A stretch of 64,000 bases of DNA from Neolewinella antarctica (GCF_011927835.1 NZ_JAATJH010000002.1:885915-949914), one strand, 5' to 3'. Positions 28,478 to 38,593 are shown, counted from the first letter of the stretch. Program-made: numbers and translations. The notes: a model not told the origin generated them from the sequence alone.

Positions 28478-28620
28478 TACGTTTCGGAAAGTTTCTCCTA
28501 GCCTTTGTGGGCGGCGGAATGCTTTCGATTCGCAACCCGTACGGAGTCCCGTACCAAAACTAAGCTCGGTAATAGATATTCGATTGAACAAGTAAGGGCG
28601 TGGGGAGATTAGCTTTTTCT

Positions 28621-29157
28621 ATGCGCCTCTCCCTTCCCTTGCTCCTCCTGACCCTCTTACTTTGCACCTGCGACTTCGACAGCTACCGGAGCCAGAAAAC
28701 GGTTGGCCCCCTACCGGCACTCGGTACCGCGGTGATTCCCGTCCGCTACGCGGAGTTCAACGATTTAGCCCCGCTCTTTCATCAGGATTCCGATACGACC
28801 TACCTCATAAACTTTTGGGCCACTTGGTGCCAACCCTGCCGGGAAGAGATTCGCTTGCTGGAGGAATTGGCCAAGGAAGAACACGCTAAGCCAATGGAGA
28901 TTGTCCTCGTAAGCCTCGACCAAAAAGAGGCAGCAATTGAAAGTATTCCCGCATTTTTGGAAGCAAACGGACCGAACCTCCGTTCCGTAATTCTTACCGA
29001 TACGAGCGATGCCGTTTGGGGGCCGACGATCGACCGCGTCTGGTCCGGCTCGCTACCGACGACCATTATTTACCGGGGAGAACTACGCTACGTGTACCGG
29101 CGGGCGTTCAACACCTTTGCGGATTTGGACCGGGCGGTGGAACCCTTGATGAAGTAG
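28621..29157 (+). CDS. TlpA-like thioredoxin-fold lipoprotein
   Basis: 178 residues from ATG 28621. LLLLTLLLC makes a lipobox with Cys near residue 15, so the protein is membrane-anchored outside the cytoplasm. The thioredoxin active site is WCQPC within FWATWCQPCREEI (residues about 62-74), followed by LVSLDQKEA and a cis-Pro region SLPTTIIYRG. The family reduces disulfides in periplasmic substrates. TAGCTTTT (28610-28617) ends 3 nt before the ATG. The lipobox region carries the TGCACCTGCGAC core of the dispersed motif. Confidence 0.87.
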   Translation: MRLSLPLLLLTLLLCTCDFDSYRSQKTVGPLPALGTAVIPVRYAEFNDLAPLFHQDSDTTYLINFWATWCQPCREEIRLLEELAKEEHAKPMEIVLVSLDQKEAAIESIPAFLEANGPNLRSVILTDTSDAVWGPTIDRVWSGSLPTTIIYRGELRYVYRRAFNTFADLDRAVEPLMK

Positions 29158-29195
29158 GGTGACCTTGACTAAGGTATGAATAGTAAAATATAATC

Positions 29196-30266
29196 GTGAA
29201 CTTACGGATCATACGAAAGAACGCCAAGGAATACCGGAACTCGCAGCTTCCTTCAGGCAGCGTCACGTTAGACAATTTCCGCCTCGACGGTAAATTGCTG
29301 GCTAAAAGCAAAGTACCAGTATGGTGTGTGGTTCTCTATCTGCCCTTCGTGGCTTTAGCGGTATATGGTTTAATCGTGAATTTTACTGATTTATCGACGT
29401 TAAAAGGCAGTGACCATTGGCTAAGGAATGCTGTGGATTATTTGAGTTTTTTGGGACTCTTATCTGCTTTCCTGTGGTTTAGTTTTGCCATTTTTAGTTC
29501 TGCCGTAGCTAGTTGGCCCACTACTTTTCAATACCAAACCTTTCATTATACTACCCGCTTTGTGACGAATTTACTCGGCTTCCTAATGCTGAGCTTTTTC
29601 TTTGCCTTCCTCCTGTTCTCTTTTTTTGATGTGGTTGTGCTCGCTGGACCGGAGGGCGCATCTTTTCTCAACAGCTTGCAAGAGCGTGACGCCGGGGAGC
29701 TAATCGTCATGGGGATTTTAATGCTAGTAATACTGCTCCTTTGGTTATTGCCTTTATCGGTCGCGATATTTTTTGCGTACCTCTGGTACCAGTCAGGATT
29801 AGTTATCGCTCGGATAATGAATTGGTGGGTGCAACGTGGCCCCTTACGCGCTAGTTTTGACAAGGAGGTTTACGATTCTGGCGATCAATTTCGGGTACAA
29901 GTCCGCGATAAAGCCTCATTGAAGGACGGGCGGCGGTACCGGGTTCACTTATCCTACGTCGATGAACTAACGTTCACTGAAAAGACAGATCAGGCCTTCT
30001 TGCGGGAGGGGGAGACAAGATCAATGTACTACCGCGACTACGGATTTTCAAAGTTCATGGACGTCACTTCCGCTGAGTTGCAACGGGGTATTGACTGGTC
30101 CATTCCTGACTTTATCCATCCGGGCAGATCTGTTAAGCGCTATCCCATCACCTACTACAAACGTGGGGTAGTGTGCCGTTACTGGGAACTCCTGATTGAG
30201 GAGCATAACAGCCATTTTCATGCCCGGTTTTTTGTCAACGTCAAAGCACCTACGCCCAGCGCTTAA
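29196..30266 (+). CDS. polytopic membrane protein of unknown function
   Basis: 356 residues from a GTG at 29196; no better ATG precedes the first membrane helix. Four hydrophobic segments lie at about residues 42-62, 82-107, 127-150 and 168-195. The C-terminal 150 residues are soluble and beta-rich (RVQVRDKASLKDGRRYRVHLSY) and may form a folded domain. No family was recognised. It follows the TlpA-like gene by 38 bp and may be cotranscribed. Confidence 0.65.
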   Translation: MNLRIIRKNAKEYRNSQLPSGSVTLDNFRLDGKLLAKSKVPVWCVVLYLPFVALAVYGLIVNFTDLSTLKGSDHWLRNAVDYLSFLGLLSAFLWFSFAIFSSAVASWPTTFQYQTFHYTTRFVTNLLGFLMLSFFFAFLLFSFFDVVVLAGPEGASFLNSLQERDAGELIVMGILMLVILLLWLLPLSVAIFFAYLWYQSGLVIARIMNWWVQRGPLRASFDKEVYDSGDQFRVQVRDKASLKDGRRYRVHLSYVDELTFTEKTDQAFLREGETRSMYYRDYGFSKFMDVTSAELQRGIDWSIPDFIHPGRSVKRYPITYYKRGVVCRYWELLIEEHNSHFHARFFVNVKAPTPSA

Positions 30267-30351
30267 GTCCTCCAATTGAACGATCGGCGGGGTCACCAAG
30301 CTCTGCGGAGATACGCCTTTTTTACTTTGCTTCTCGCCCCCCCTCCTCCTT

Positions 30352-30368
30352 TGCACCTGCGACAGCGC
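30352..30368 (+). repeat. copy of the dispersed 17-bp GC motif
   Basis: TGCACCTGCGACAGCGC lies in the spacer between convergent genes. Sixteen of its bases recur exactly at 34588-34603, inside a TonB receptor gene. Confidence 0.7.
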
Positions 30369-30419
30369 ATAAGAAACAGCCGGTTGCTCGCATTTGGTTC
30401 GGTCCGTTATCAACGGCGA

Positions 30420-31208
30420 TTATTTGATGGGTAAAGTTGGGCGAAAGACTTTGGCACTATCGGCTAGAGGCGGTTGGCAGGGAGAGAGACCACGCTCCGT
30501 CCTTTGCTCGTTGTGTAGTTCGAGTAGTTTTTTGCCGGTGTAATAATTGGCCCTTTTGAAGAGGCGGTATTTTTTTGAAATGCCCGCCTCGTTCAGCGTG
30601 TAATTTCGGTACATATAGCCGTAGTAACCGCCGCCGTGAGATAACGAATTATGGTCGGCCAACTCTTCGTAATGGCTACGGTATTTCTGGCGGCTGACGT
30701 AGCTGAGGCCGTCGTAGGTCAGGCGGGCGTTGGAGCGTTGCTCGTAGTAGGCCACGTGGCCGAGTTCGTGTACGAAGCAGCCGATTTGCGCGGAGTAAGG
30801 GTAGCGGCGAAAGTCAGTCACTTTGTCGGTGATGTCGTCGACGTAGATGTTGTAGCGACGCTTGTTGCGCGCAAACGCATAATTAGCCGGGCGGGCGGCC
30901 ATGGAGGTCTTGAGGGGTTTCTGGACAATGGTAATTCGGATACCCTTTAGCTCGGGGTAAAAGGAGAGGGCGGCAAGTAGCTTAGGGCGGTACACGTCCG
31001 GGCAATCGACAAAACTACCGAACTCTTTTTCCAGGGCGGGGAGCGCGGCGCGGACGTCCGTGCTGTCAATCAACTGGCAACTGAACTTATAATTTCTCAG
31101 CGGATTGACGTACGTTTCACTTAGTTCGCTGACGGTACGGTTGCAGGAAGACACGAGAAAAAATAGTAAAGAGAAGAAAACTATTCGGTGGGGGAGAGAG
31201 CGGATCAC
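30420..31208 (-). CDS. putative zinc metallopeptidase-like lipoprotein (HELGH)
   Basis: 262 residues if started at the GTG at 31208 (IRSLPHRIVFFSLLFFLVSSC); an ATG at 31328 would put 40 Pro/Ser-rich residues before the signal peptide, which is unlikely. The lipobox Cys is near residue 22. QIGCFVHELGHVAYYEQ holds an HExxH zinc-binding motif (residues about 150-154), and YEELADHNSLSHGGG downstream offers Glu, Asp and His for a third ligand. It therefore resembles a small cell-envelope metalloprotease, but no named family was recognised. Confidence 0.62.
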   Translation of the reverse strand: MIRSLPHRIVFFSLLFFLVSSCNRTVSELSETYVNPLRNYKFSCQLIDSTDVRAALPALEKEFGSFVDCPDVYRPKLLAALSFYPELKGIRITIVQKPLKTSMAARPANYAFARNKRRYNIYVDDITDKVTDFRRYPYSAQIGCFVHELGHVAYYEQRSNARLTYDGLSYVSRQKYRSHYEELADHNSLSHGGGYYGYMYRNYTLNEAGISKKYRLFKRANYYTGKKLLELHNEQRTERGLSPCQPPLADSAKVFRPTLPIK

Positions 31209-31372
31209 TGGGGGAGGGGATGTTGCCGGACAAGATAGGTTACTTACGGCTCCCGACTCAGTCGGGACGGGTGCGGGGTGAATGGAACGTGCGGGCGGAT
31301 GACAAAAAGCGGGAAAATCTTTCAACAACTACTTGATTCTGCGTATTTTGAGCTTAGACCGAACTACCACCC

Positions 31373-31957
31373 ATGCGCTACTGCTACGCTCTTCTTCTCG
31401 TCGTCGCTTTCACCCTCACGGCCGCCGCCGAGTCCTACCGCGGTTTCCTCCTCACGAAGGATAACTACCAATTGACGGGTTACTTCAACCTGATCGAGTA
31501 CAGCCCGACGGGTAACTACATCACGTTCACTAACGACTTTGGCGACGTTTATGCCATCGCGCCCCAGCTTGTAAAGGGTTTTGGGTTTAACCAGGAAGGC
31601 AGCAGTATTCGCTTCATCAGCCGCTACCACGAGGGGCAGTGGTTCTTTCTCCGGGAAGTAGAGCCGGGCCGCCACCTCAGTCTTTTTGCCCTGCCGGACG
31701 GAAAAGATCAGTACGTGGACGATTCAATGCTGCGTCTGTTCAGTACCCAGCCGGCGGCCTACTGGTTTGAGTACGGAAAAAATCAGTTATTACCCATCCC
31801 CCGCGTTGGCTACAAGCGGACGATCCGGAATTTTATGGCGGAATCTAACCCCAGTTTGGCCGGGCGGATCGGCAAGAAAGGATACCGCTACCGGGATATG
31901 GTGAATATCGTGGCGGAATTCAACGTGACCGGTGGACGGAAGCGGCGGCGCTTGTAG
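31373..31957 (+). CDS. small secreted protein of unknown function
   Basis: 194 residues. A signal peptide (YALLLVVAFTLTAAAES) is clear. The mature part is beta-rich with repeated short strands (YRGFLLTKDNYQLTGYF; GNYITFTNDFGDVYAIAP) and ends in a basic GGRKRRRL tail. No family was recognised. It is divergent from the HELGH lipoprotein. A TATTTTGA element about 28 bp upstream is a weak promoter candidate. Confidence 0.62.
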   Translation: MRYCYALLLVVAFTLTAAAESYRGFLLTKDNYQLTGYFNLIEYSPTGNYITFTNDFGDVYAIAPQLVKGFGFNQEGSSIRFISRYHEGQWFFLREVEPGRHLSLFALPDGKDQYVDDSMLRLFSTQPAAYWFEYGKNQLLPIPRVGYKRTIRNFMAESNPSLAGRIGKKGYRYRDMVNIVAEFNVTGGRKRRRL

Positions 31958-32207
31958 CACGGGTCAACGCCACTATGGTAAAATTTACGGTACGGGGCGG
32001 TTGTGGTCGCAAACTACTGCTCAGGTACGTTAATGATGATTAACTTCCCCGCACGCGTCGGGCAGATATTATTATTTCTTTATTATGTTTCCGCACCCTT
32101 CGAAAAATCATTAGGGATTGGTTACATTCGCCCGTCTTTCCTTCCTTTTCTCCCCGTGCTTAGGGGCGTTTTCGGTTTCCAAAACAGTTTACACAAGACT
32201 TTCGCCC

Positions 32208-34025
32208 ATGTGCGGTATTGCCGGCATCTACTCCCCAGTCGATCGTTTACCCCCTCAACATCTAGAAACATTCACGGACGCGCTGGCGCACCGGGGCCCC
32301 GATGGTCGCGGCTTCGCTTACCGCGAAGAAGGACGGCTCGGGCTGGGGCACCGACGACTGAGCATTCTTGACCTCGACGCGGCCAGCGATCAGCCATTCG
32401 TACGGGGGCACCTGACGATGGTCTACAACGGAGAACTGTATAACTTTATCGAACTCCGGCGGGAGCTAGAGGGATTAGGCCATCAGTTCAAAAGCAACGG
32501 TGATACGGAAGTCGTCCTGGCCGCTTATGAACAGTGGGGGGCTGACTGCCAGGCTAAGTTCAACGGTATGTGGGCCCTGGCGATCTACGATGAGCGGCGG
32601 CGGGAATTATTCCTCAGTCGGGATCGCTACGGCATTAAACCCCTGTACTATTTGCGAGCCCCCGGGCAGCCCTTTGCTTTTGCGTCCGAAACCTACGCCT
32701 TCAAGCACCTGCGGGGCTACGAACGGACTTTCGATGCGGCCAACCTTGCTCACTGCCTTAAGGATGTGCGCAGCTTCGGGGCTAAAAAGGAAACGGTGTT
32801 CACGGGTTTATACCAGCTTCCCCCCGGCCACTGCGCCCTGCTGGCGATGGATGGGCAATTAACGGTACGCCGGTGGTGGCACAACCGGGGCGAAATAACC
32901 CTGCCCGCGAGCCAACGGGAACGCACCGAGCGCTTTCGGGAGCTTTTTGACGATGCCTGTCGTTTACGGCTGCGCTCGGACGCGCCGCTTACGACCGCGC
33001 TCAGTGGAGGAATGGATTCCAGTAGCGTATACGCTAGCGTGACGGGATTACTCGGCCGGGGGGGGCTGCAGCGGGCGGGCGAAGCATCCCGCCGGGCTTA
33101 CTGCCTCGGTTTTCCCGGGTCGCAGAGGGACGAGCGGAGTGACGCAAGACGGGTAGTCGACCACGTTGGCGGCGAGCTCAAGGAAGTTCTTCCGGTTTAT
33201 GATCGCGATACCATTCTCAACGACACGCGCCAGTTCGATACCGTTTTTTCGGACCCTAATTTTATCGTCCGCCAGTTATACGCGGCCATGGCGGCGGATG
33301 GCTTTAAGGTGAGCCTGGACGGGCATGGTGTCGACGAAATGCTTTTCGGTTACCGGAACATGATCGATAGTCTGCTACCCTTCATCGCAAAAGAAGAACC
33401 GGAAACGTACAGTAATCTGCTGTACTTACGCCTCAAGATGGCTTCCTTCGGCACGGTCGATCCTGGCTTGGTCCTAAAGCGCGCTAAACAAACCGTTTGG
33501 CGTTTATTAGGCATTAACAAGCACACCGCACTTCCTGTCCCGACAGGACCACTGATGAGCCCGCAGGAGATAGTAAACACCTGTATGTTTGAAACCTACC
33601 TGCCGACCATTCTGCAAAATTTTGACCGCGCGAGTATGGCCGAAGGGGTGGAAATACGAACGCCTTTTCTTGACTACCGCCTGGTGGAATTCTGCCTCGC
33701 CCTGCCACTGGAAGATCTACTCAGCGGTCAGCACACAAAAATAATTCTTCGCCGTGCGATGAATAAACGGTTACCAAAAAAAATCTGCTGGGCGCAAAAG
33801 AAAGTGGGTCTTCAGGCACCGATGGATGATTTATTCAACGGACCACTCAATGAATTTGCGCTGGATTTAATTCGTAGCAAAGTACTACTGGAAAGTCCTC
33901 ACTGGGATGGCCGGCAACTGGCGAATGATCTGGAGGAGAAATTACGCCTCATGAAATTTCGGCAGAGTGACGGGTACCGAATTTGGCCCGTACTGAGCAC
34001 GCTTTTAATTAATAACGAAGCGTGA
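32208..34025 (+). CDS. asnB: asparagine synthase (glutamine-hydrolysing)
   Basis: 605 residues from ATG 32208, chosen because the mature enzyme needs Cys at position 2 (MCGIAGIYSP). The class-II glutamine amidotransferase domain (RGPDGRGFAYREEGRLGLGHRRLSI split across residues 28-55) is followed by the synthetase domain with PP-loop LSGGMDSSSVYA (residues about 264-275). It makes asparagine, or amidates a related acceptor, from aspartate, glutamine and ATP. The size and layout also fit AsnB paralogues in exopolysaccharide or peptide modification; no such cluster is visible nearby. Confidence 0.93.
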   Translation: MCGIAGIYSPVDRLPPQHLETFTDALAHRGPDGRGFAYREEGRLGLGHRRLSILDLDAASDQPFVRGHLTMVYNGELYNFIELRRELEGLGHQFKSNGDTEVVLAAYEQWGADCQAKFNGMWALAIYDERRRELFLSRDRYGIKPLYYLRAPGQPFAFASETYAFKHLRGYERTFDAANLAHCLKDVRSFGAKKETVFTGLYQLPPGHCALLAMDGQLTVRRWWHNRGEITLPASQRERTERFRELFDDACRLRLRSDAPLTTALSGGMDSSSVYASVTGLLGRGGLQRAGEASRRAYCLGFPGSQRDERSDARRVVDHVGGELKEVLPVYDRDTILNDTRQFDTVFSDPNFIVRQLYAAMAADGFKVSLDGHGVDEMLFGYRNMIDSLLPFIAKEEPETYSNLLYLRLKMASFGTVDPGLVLKRAKQTVWRLLGINKHTALPVPTGPLMSPQEIVNTCMFETYLPTILQNFDRASMAEGVEIRTPFLDYRLVEFCLALPLEDLLSGQHTKIILRRAMNKRLPKKICWAQKKVGLQAPMDDLFNGPLNEFALDLIRSKVLLESPHWDGRQLANDLEEKLRLMKFRQSDGYRIWPVLSTLLINNEA

Positions 34026-34222
34026 TGAGACGGAAGTGCTCCGGGAAGTACGCGGTAAGTTAACCGCCCAGAGATTGAAGACGCTGTTTTTAAAGTCACC
34101 GTTATGGATTCGGACGTGCCGTTATCAATTGATGGCACCATGCCCCCTCGGAATACGACTACCACCGGCCGATGAAGTTGATTACCGCGCCATGGGTCGC
34201 CGACGACGATCCGTCCGCGCAC

Positions 34223-36502
34223 TCACCAAGCATAGTTAACCCCAACCGTCAGGTTCAACCCCGGCGCATCCGCGAAATACCGCTGGCGGTCCAGGTAGTC
34301 CCGGTACGTTGTGTTTAGCACGTTTTCGCCCGCGACCCGGAAGGTGAGGATATTTTTGTTGATCAACTTCCACGCGTACCCGACGGATAAATCCACCAGC
34401 GAATATCCCTCCGGCGGTGGTAGAATGTCCAGTTCAGCATCGACGTTCCGCTGCTCGAAACTGTGGTAGAAGCCAGCACCGAGCGACAAGCCCGTCCAGC
34501 GGTCGCCGGGTTCGTAGCTAAGGCCGGCGCGGAAATTAGTCGGTGGGATGAATACCAAACCCTCCTTGCTCCGTCGGTCTTCCCCCCGCACCTGCGACAG
34601 CGCCCCCGATACCTTTAAGTCAGCCCGGACTTGCCAGTAACCTTGGACGTTGATCCCGTACAACAAAGCATCCGCCGACCGGTAGCGAAAAACCGGGAAC
34701 GCGCCGCGAATCGTCTGGCGAAGTATTTCCTGGGGCTCCAGAAAAATAAAATCGTTGATGGGCTGCGCGAATACCGTAGCGCTGACCCCCAGCCTAGGTC
34801 CGCTGATCAGGGTGCTGGCGGATATTTTGAGTGACTTTTCCATCCCCAAGTCCCGGCTTCCTTCCTCGATTCCGCTCACCCCCTGGTGCAGTCCGTTACT
34901 GTACAATTCATTGATCTGCGGCGCGCGCTCCCGGTAGGTTAAGCCACCGCGCAGGCTCACGGCGTCCGTTATTTGCCAGCGGGATTCCGCGCTCGCCCCG
35001 ACGCTGTTGTAGGTGTGTTCGAAGCGCTCGATCGGGTCCGGTGGCCGGGGTACTTCCCGCGAGATCGTGATGGCCTCGAAAAATTGGCGGTCGAAACGCA
35101 GGCCGCCGTGAAACTGAAAACGCCCCCGCTCGCGGTGAAAAGCGAGGTAGCCGGAGGCGCGGTGGCTGTTGTAATCGGGGAGGAGCGGCAAAATCCCCGT
35201 CTCGGGTTGGTTGCGGTTGGCGGTGTTGTCGTACTGCACGCTCGCGTCCAGGTGCTGACCCGGGCCGAGCTCGCGGTGCCAGGTTCCTTCCACGAAATGA
35301 CTCGTTTGCAGCAGCGACAGGGCCGGTACGTCTTCCCGCCCGCCCCGCCGTACGTCGAATTCCTTGCGGTCGTTCAGCTGGCCGCCGTACTTGAGGCTCA
35401 TACGATTGTCTTCGTTGGGCCGAAATTCCGTTTCCGCCTTGACGAAGTGGTGGCTGACCCTTTGGCGCGGGCTGGACAACCGCGCACTAAATGTATCCTC
35501 GGTAAAAAAGGGCACCGCCCGACCGATGGCTTCTTCCAGGTCGGTCAAATTCCCGATGTGTGCGCCGCGCAGCACGCCGATTTCGGCGTTAAAAGTAGAT
35601 AGGTACACGCGGCTCGTCCACCGCTCGGAATGAAAGCGCGCCAGTTGAAGCGCGGCGTCTCCTTCCCGGCGGCCGGTGTTGCGGAGGTAGTAGGCGGGCG
35701 TGCGTTGGTCGCCGCGCAGCTTGCCCGTCAGGCTCAACCGGTAGGCCGTCTTACCCCCGTTTGAAACCCGGGCGTTGGCCACGTTGCCGAAGCCATTACT
35801 CTGAAAGGTATAGGCGGCTTTGCCCGAAAAGTCTTCCGTTTCCCGCAGCGGTGCGGGTTCAATCAGGACGGTCGCCCCGGCCGTCGGCCCGGCGTACTTT
35901 AAGGCTTCGACGCCCTCTACGACACGTACGTAGGCGGCTACCCACGGGTCGATTTCCGGCGAGTGGTCGTTGCCCCACTGCTGCCCGCTCTGCGCGATGC
36001 CGTTGTTCTGAATGCTCAAGCGGTTGCCGAAAAGGCCATCGTAGACGGGTTTGGCCGCGGCGGTCCCGGTGCGTAAAGTGGAGACGCCGGTGAGTTGCTC
36101 CAGGCCGTCGGCGAGGTCGGCGGTGGCGCGGTTGTCCTGTTCTGCCCCGTGCTTTTTAAAGGCCTGGGCGGCTACGGTAACGGTCTCGACGTAATTATCG
36201 TGGTGGTGGAGGTAAACGGTGATTTGCGTGTCGCGGGCCAGGGTAATTTCGCGTGTTTCCCCGTCGCAGCCAATGTGGGTGAAGTTGAGAATTTCGGGGC
36301 CAGACGTGAGCCCTTCAAGAACGAAGTAGCCGCTGGAATCCGCCGTCACGCCGAGTCCATTATTCTGGGCGTAGACCGTGCCGTAGCTGAGCGTTTCGGA
36401 ATCGTGCTCGCTCAGTAGGTAGCCACTCAGGGTAACTTGGGCGCGGACGCTGGTGCAGAGGAAAAGCGCAAGGAGCGAAAACAGGGCGTTGCGGATGGGC
36501 AA
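34223..36502 (-). CDS. TonB-dependent receptor, siderophore/metal-type
   Basis: 759 residues. The signal peptide ends at CTSVRAQ. A short carboxypeptidase-like domain (SGYLLSEHDSETLSYGTV) precedes a plug (residues about 105-220; EQLTGVSTLRTG, IAQSGQQWGNDHSPEIDPW) and a barrel that ends in NTTYRDYLDRQRYFADAPGLNLTVGVNYAW. The terminal pattern TYRDYLDRxRYFADxPG is typical of Bacteroidota receptors for metals or siderophores, but the ligand is not determinable. The promoter element TACCTTTG lies at 36566-36559. Confidence 0.92.
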   Translation of the reverse strand: MPIRNALFSLLALFLCTSVRAQVTLSGYLLSEHDSETLSYGTVYAQNNGLGVTADSSGYFVLEGLTSGPEILNFTHIGCDGETREITLARDTQITVYLHHHDNYVETVTVAAQAFKKHGAEQDNRATADLADGLEQLTGVSTLRTGTAAAKPVYDGLFGNRLSIQNNGIAQSGQQWGNDHSPEIDPWVAAYVRVVEGVEALKYAGPTAGATVLIEPAPLRETEDFSGKAAYTFQSNGFGNVANARVSNGGKTAYRLSLTGKLRGDQRTPAYYLRNTGRREGDAALQLARFHSERWTSRVYLSTFNAEIGVLRGAHIGNLTDLEEAIGRAVPFFTEDTFSARLSSPRQRVSHHFVKAETEFRPNEDNRMSLKYGGQLNDRKEFDVRRGGREDVPALSLLQTSHFVEGTWHRELGPGQHLDASVQYDNTANRNQPETGILPLLPDYNSHRASGYLAFHRERGRFQFHGGLRFDRQFFEAITISREVPRPPDPIERFEHTYNSVGASAESRWQITDAVSLRGGLTYRERAPQINELYSNGLHQGVSGIEEGSRDLGMEKSLKISASTLISGPRLGVSATVFAQPINDFIFLEPQEILRQTIRGAFPVFRYRSADALLYGINVQGYWQVRADLKVSGALSQVRGEDRRSKEGLVFIPPTNFRAGLSYEPGDRWTGLSLGAGFYHSFEQRNVDAELDILPPPEGYSLVDLSVGYAWKLINKNILTFRVAGENVLNTTYRDYLDRQRYFADAPGLNLTVGVNYAW

Positions 36503-36558
36503 GGAAAAGGTGATTGGTGAACGTCAACTATCGGTACCGTAACGTCGCTACCGGCGGG

Positions 36559-36566
36559 CAAAGGTA
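36559..36566 (-). promoter_or_regulatory. putative -7 promoter element of the TonB receptor gene
   Basis: TACCTTTG (minus strand) matches TAnnTTTG exactly and sits 56 nt before the ATG at 36502. Confidence 0.5.
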
Positions 36567-36732
36567 TTGCGGGGAGCTCAATGACCGTAGTTAATCTGTC
36601 TTTTTGCCCTTCTTGACGAAGCTTAACTGAACACTCGCCCCGTGGGCACTCACATCGGTTCGGGCGCTTCAGTAAGGCTCATTAAACAACCTAGGTATGT
36701 TTCCCAACCAGTTATTACCGTAGGTGAAGGAC

Positions 36733-38163
36733 TCAAAAATCTCTAAGCTTCCGGTTTCCCACGAAAGCATTCATCTCGTCCACGTTCGTGACCTTCATGT
36801 TCGCGCCGTCCCACTCCAGGCGCGTCCGGCCGGGAATGTCGTAGGCGTCCGGCTTATCGGCGGTGGGCTTGGGGTAGCGCTCGTTGTAACCCCGTACGGC
36901 CAGGTTACCCATCAGGATGGTCTCGGTCAGGGGACCGGCTTTACCGAGGTGAGAGCTCGGTTGGTAGCCCTGCAGGATACCGTCGACCCAATCTTGCTCG
37001 TGGAAGGTGGTTACTCGCGGGAGGGTTTTCTCGACGGTGATCTGATCGTTCAGAGACAGGGGTAGCAGGCGGGGGTTATTGCCGTAGGTATCGGCCATAA
37101 GTTTGCCCCGGGTGCCTTCCATAATGATGCCGCCGCCCCATTCGCCCATTTCTTCGCCGGCTTCCAGTTCTTCCGGGCGGTTGGGTAGGATGCCCCCGTC
37201 GGTCCACTCCAGCTTGACGGGTGGTTTGTCGCCGCGCGCCGGGAAGTTGAGCAGGATACGGCTGGCCATCGGGCAGGTCTCCGGATTGTAGTCGGCCGAC
37301 CAGTTCTGGCTGAAGACCTGCGCTACGCTTGCTTCCGCGCTGTCCGGATAGCCCAGTTCGAGGATGTAAAAGGGCGTGTCGATGATGTGGCAGCCCATGT
37401 CGCCGAGCGCGCCGGTGCCGAAGTCCCAGTAGCCGCGCCAGGCGAATGGGTGGTAAGCTTCGTGGTGCGGGCGCATGGCGGCGGGGCCGAGCCAGAGGTT
37501 CCAGTCGAAGTGGTCGGGTGCGGGGGTGGTGCCGGCTGGTAATTTGCCGCCCTGGGGCCAGATCGGGCGATTCGTCCAGGCCTTGATGGTGTGGACGTCA
37601 CCGATCAAACCGGCCTCGTACATTTCTTGCGTGCGGCGGATGCCCTCCCCGCTGGCACCCTGGTTGCCCATCTGGGTGATGAGTTGTGGGTTGGATTTCG
37701 CCATTTCGGTCAGCGCCCGCACTTCCGCGATGGAGTGGGCGAGGGGCTTCTCGACGTACACGTGTTTACCAAGCTCCATACTCGCCAGGCCGGCAATGGC
37801 GTGGGTGTGGTCGGGCGTGGAGATCATGACCGCATCGAAATCACCACCCTTCTCGTCCAGCATCCTACGGAAGTCGCGGTGGTAGCTGGCGTTGGGGTAC
37901 CACTCCCGGGCGTCCTTGGCCATCACGTCGTCTACGTCACACAGCGCCGTGAAGTTGATGTTTGTCCCTTTGGTCCGCAGATTATCCATGGTGCCCCGTC
38001 CCCTGCCACCGGCGCCGATGGCCGCAATGTTGACGGTATCGCTCGGTGCGGTGTAGCCCGGACCGCCGAGGACGTGGCGGGGCACGATCATGAAGCCGGC
38101 GGCGGCCGTGGCGGTTGTCTTTAAAAAATTGCGGCGATTGGTGCTGGTGGTGGATTTCTGCAT
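36733..38163 (-). CDS. Tat-exported Gfo/Idh/MocA family oxidoreductase
   Basis: 476 residues. The N-terminus NRRNFLKTTATAAAGF is a twin-arginine signal, so the protein folds with its NAD(P) cofactor in the cytoplasm before export. AIGAGGRGRG (residues about 50-59) binds the nucleotide, and EKPLAHS (about 134-140) is the family Lys-Pro motif. The C-terminal part (DMGCHIIDTPFYILELGYP) fits the secreted glycan-processing members common in Bacteroidota. TACGTTCG (38175-38168) ends 4 nt before the ATG, predicting a leaderless transcript. Confidence 0.92.
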   Translation of the reverse strand: MQKSTTSTNRRNFLKTTATAAAGFMIVPRHVLGGPGYTAPSDTVNIAAIGAGGRGRGTMDNLRTKGTNINFTALCDVDDVMAKDAREWYPNASYHRDFRRMLDEKGGDFDAVMISTPDHTHAIAGLASMELGKHVYVEKPLAHSIAEVRALTEMAKSNPQLITQMGNQGASGEGIRRTQEMYEAGLIGDVHTIKAWTNRPIWPQGGKLPAGTTPAPDHFDWNLWLGPAAMRPHHEAYHPFAWRGYWDFGTGALGDMGCHIIDTPFYILELGYPDSAEASVAQVFSQNWSADYNPETCPMASRILLNFPARGDKPPVKLEWTDGGILPNRPEELEAGEEMGEWGGGIIMEGTRGKLMADTYGNNPRLLPLSLNDQITVEKTLPRVTTFHEQDWVDGILQGYQPSSHLGKAGPLTETILMGNLAVRGYNERYPKPTADKPDAYDIPGRTRLEWDGANMKVTNVDEMNAFVGNRKLRDF

Positions 38164-38539
38164 GGCTCGAACGTAGCTTGTGTGGTGTGAGGTTGAAGAT
38201 ACAATTTATGCCTTAGCTAAAGTATGGCGCAAAGAATAGTCACTCAGCGCACTGACCGAAGTACTGCATCCTGCTAGGCAGGTATCGAAGTAGACCAAAC
38301 CTAGTTGAAGAGACGGCACCGCTAAGAATACGGGGCACCCGATTACCGAAACATACAATAATGGCACCTAGCGATAGTTATGCTCCTATTCCCACGTAGT
38401 GGGAGAAGGTGTTTAGAAAAGGCGATATTGCGTCCGATTACCACGGTGGAAAAAAGTACGCTCATCACGCCAACCTTTTCGTTGCTGAGTACTAAGATGT
38501 TATTACACAAAAGAACCTCAATCGAAGTCTACTAATTTA
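38164..38539. other. intergenic spacer without a recognisable gene
   Basis: About 375 bp between divergent genes, moderately AT-rich. Apart from the promoter element at 38168-38175 and the adjoining heptamer array, nothing stood out. Confidence 0.5.
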
Positions 38540-38581
38540 CCACAGACCACAGACCACAGACCACAGACCACAGACCACAGA
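38540..38581. repeat. (CCACAGA)6 heptanucleotide array
   Basis: Six perfect tandem copies of CCACAGA end 12 bp before the exbD start codon, so the array overlaps the place where the exbD leader or promoter should be. Confidence 0.96.
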
Positions 38582-38593
38582 TCACCTTCCCCC

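Noticed and set aside
34036..34239. 67-codon open frame between asnB and a TonB receptor
   Set aside because: Overlaps the receptor's end, is basic and featureless.
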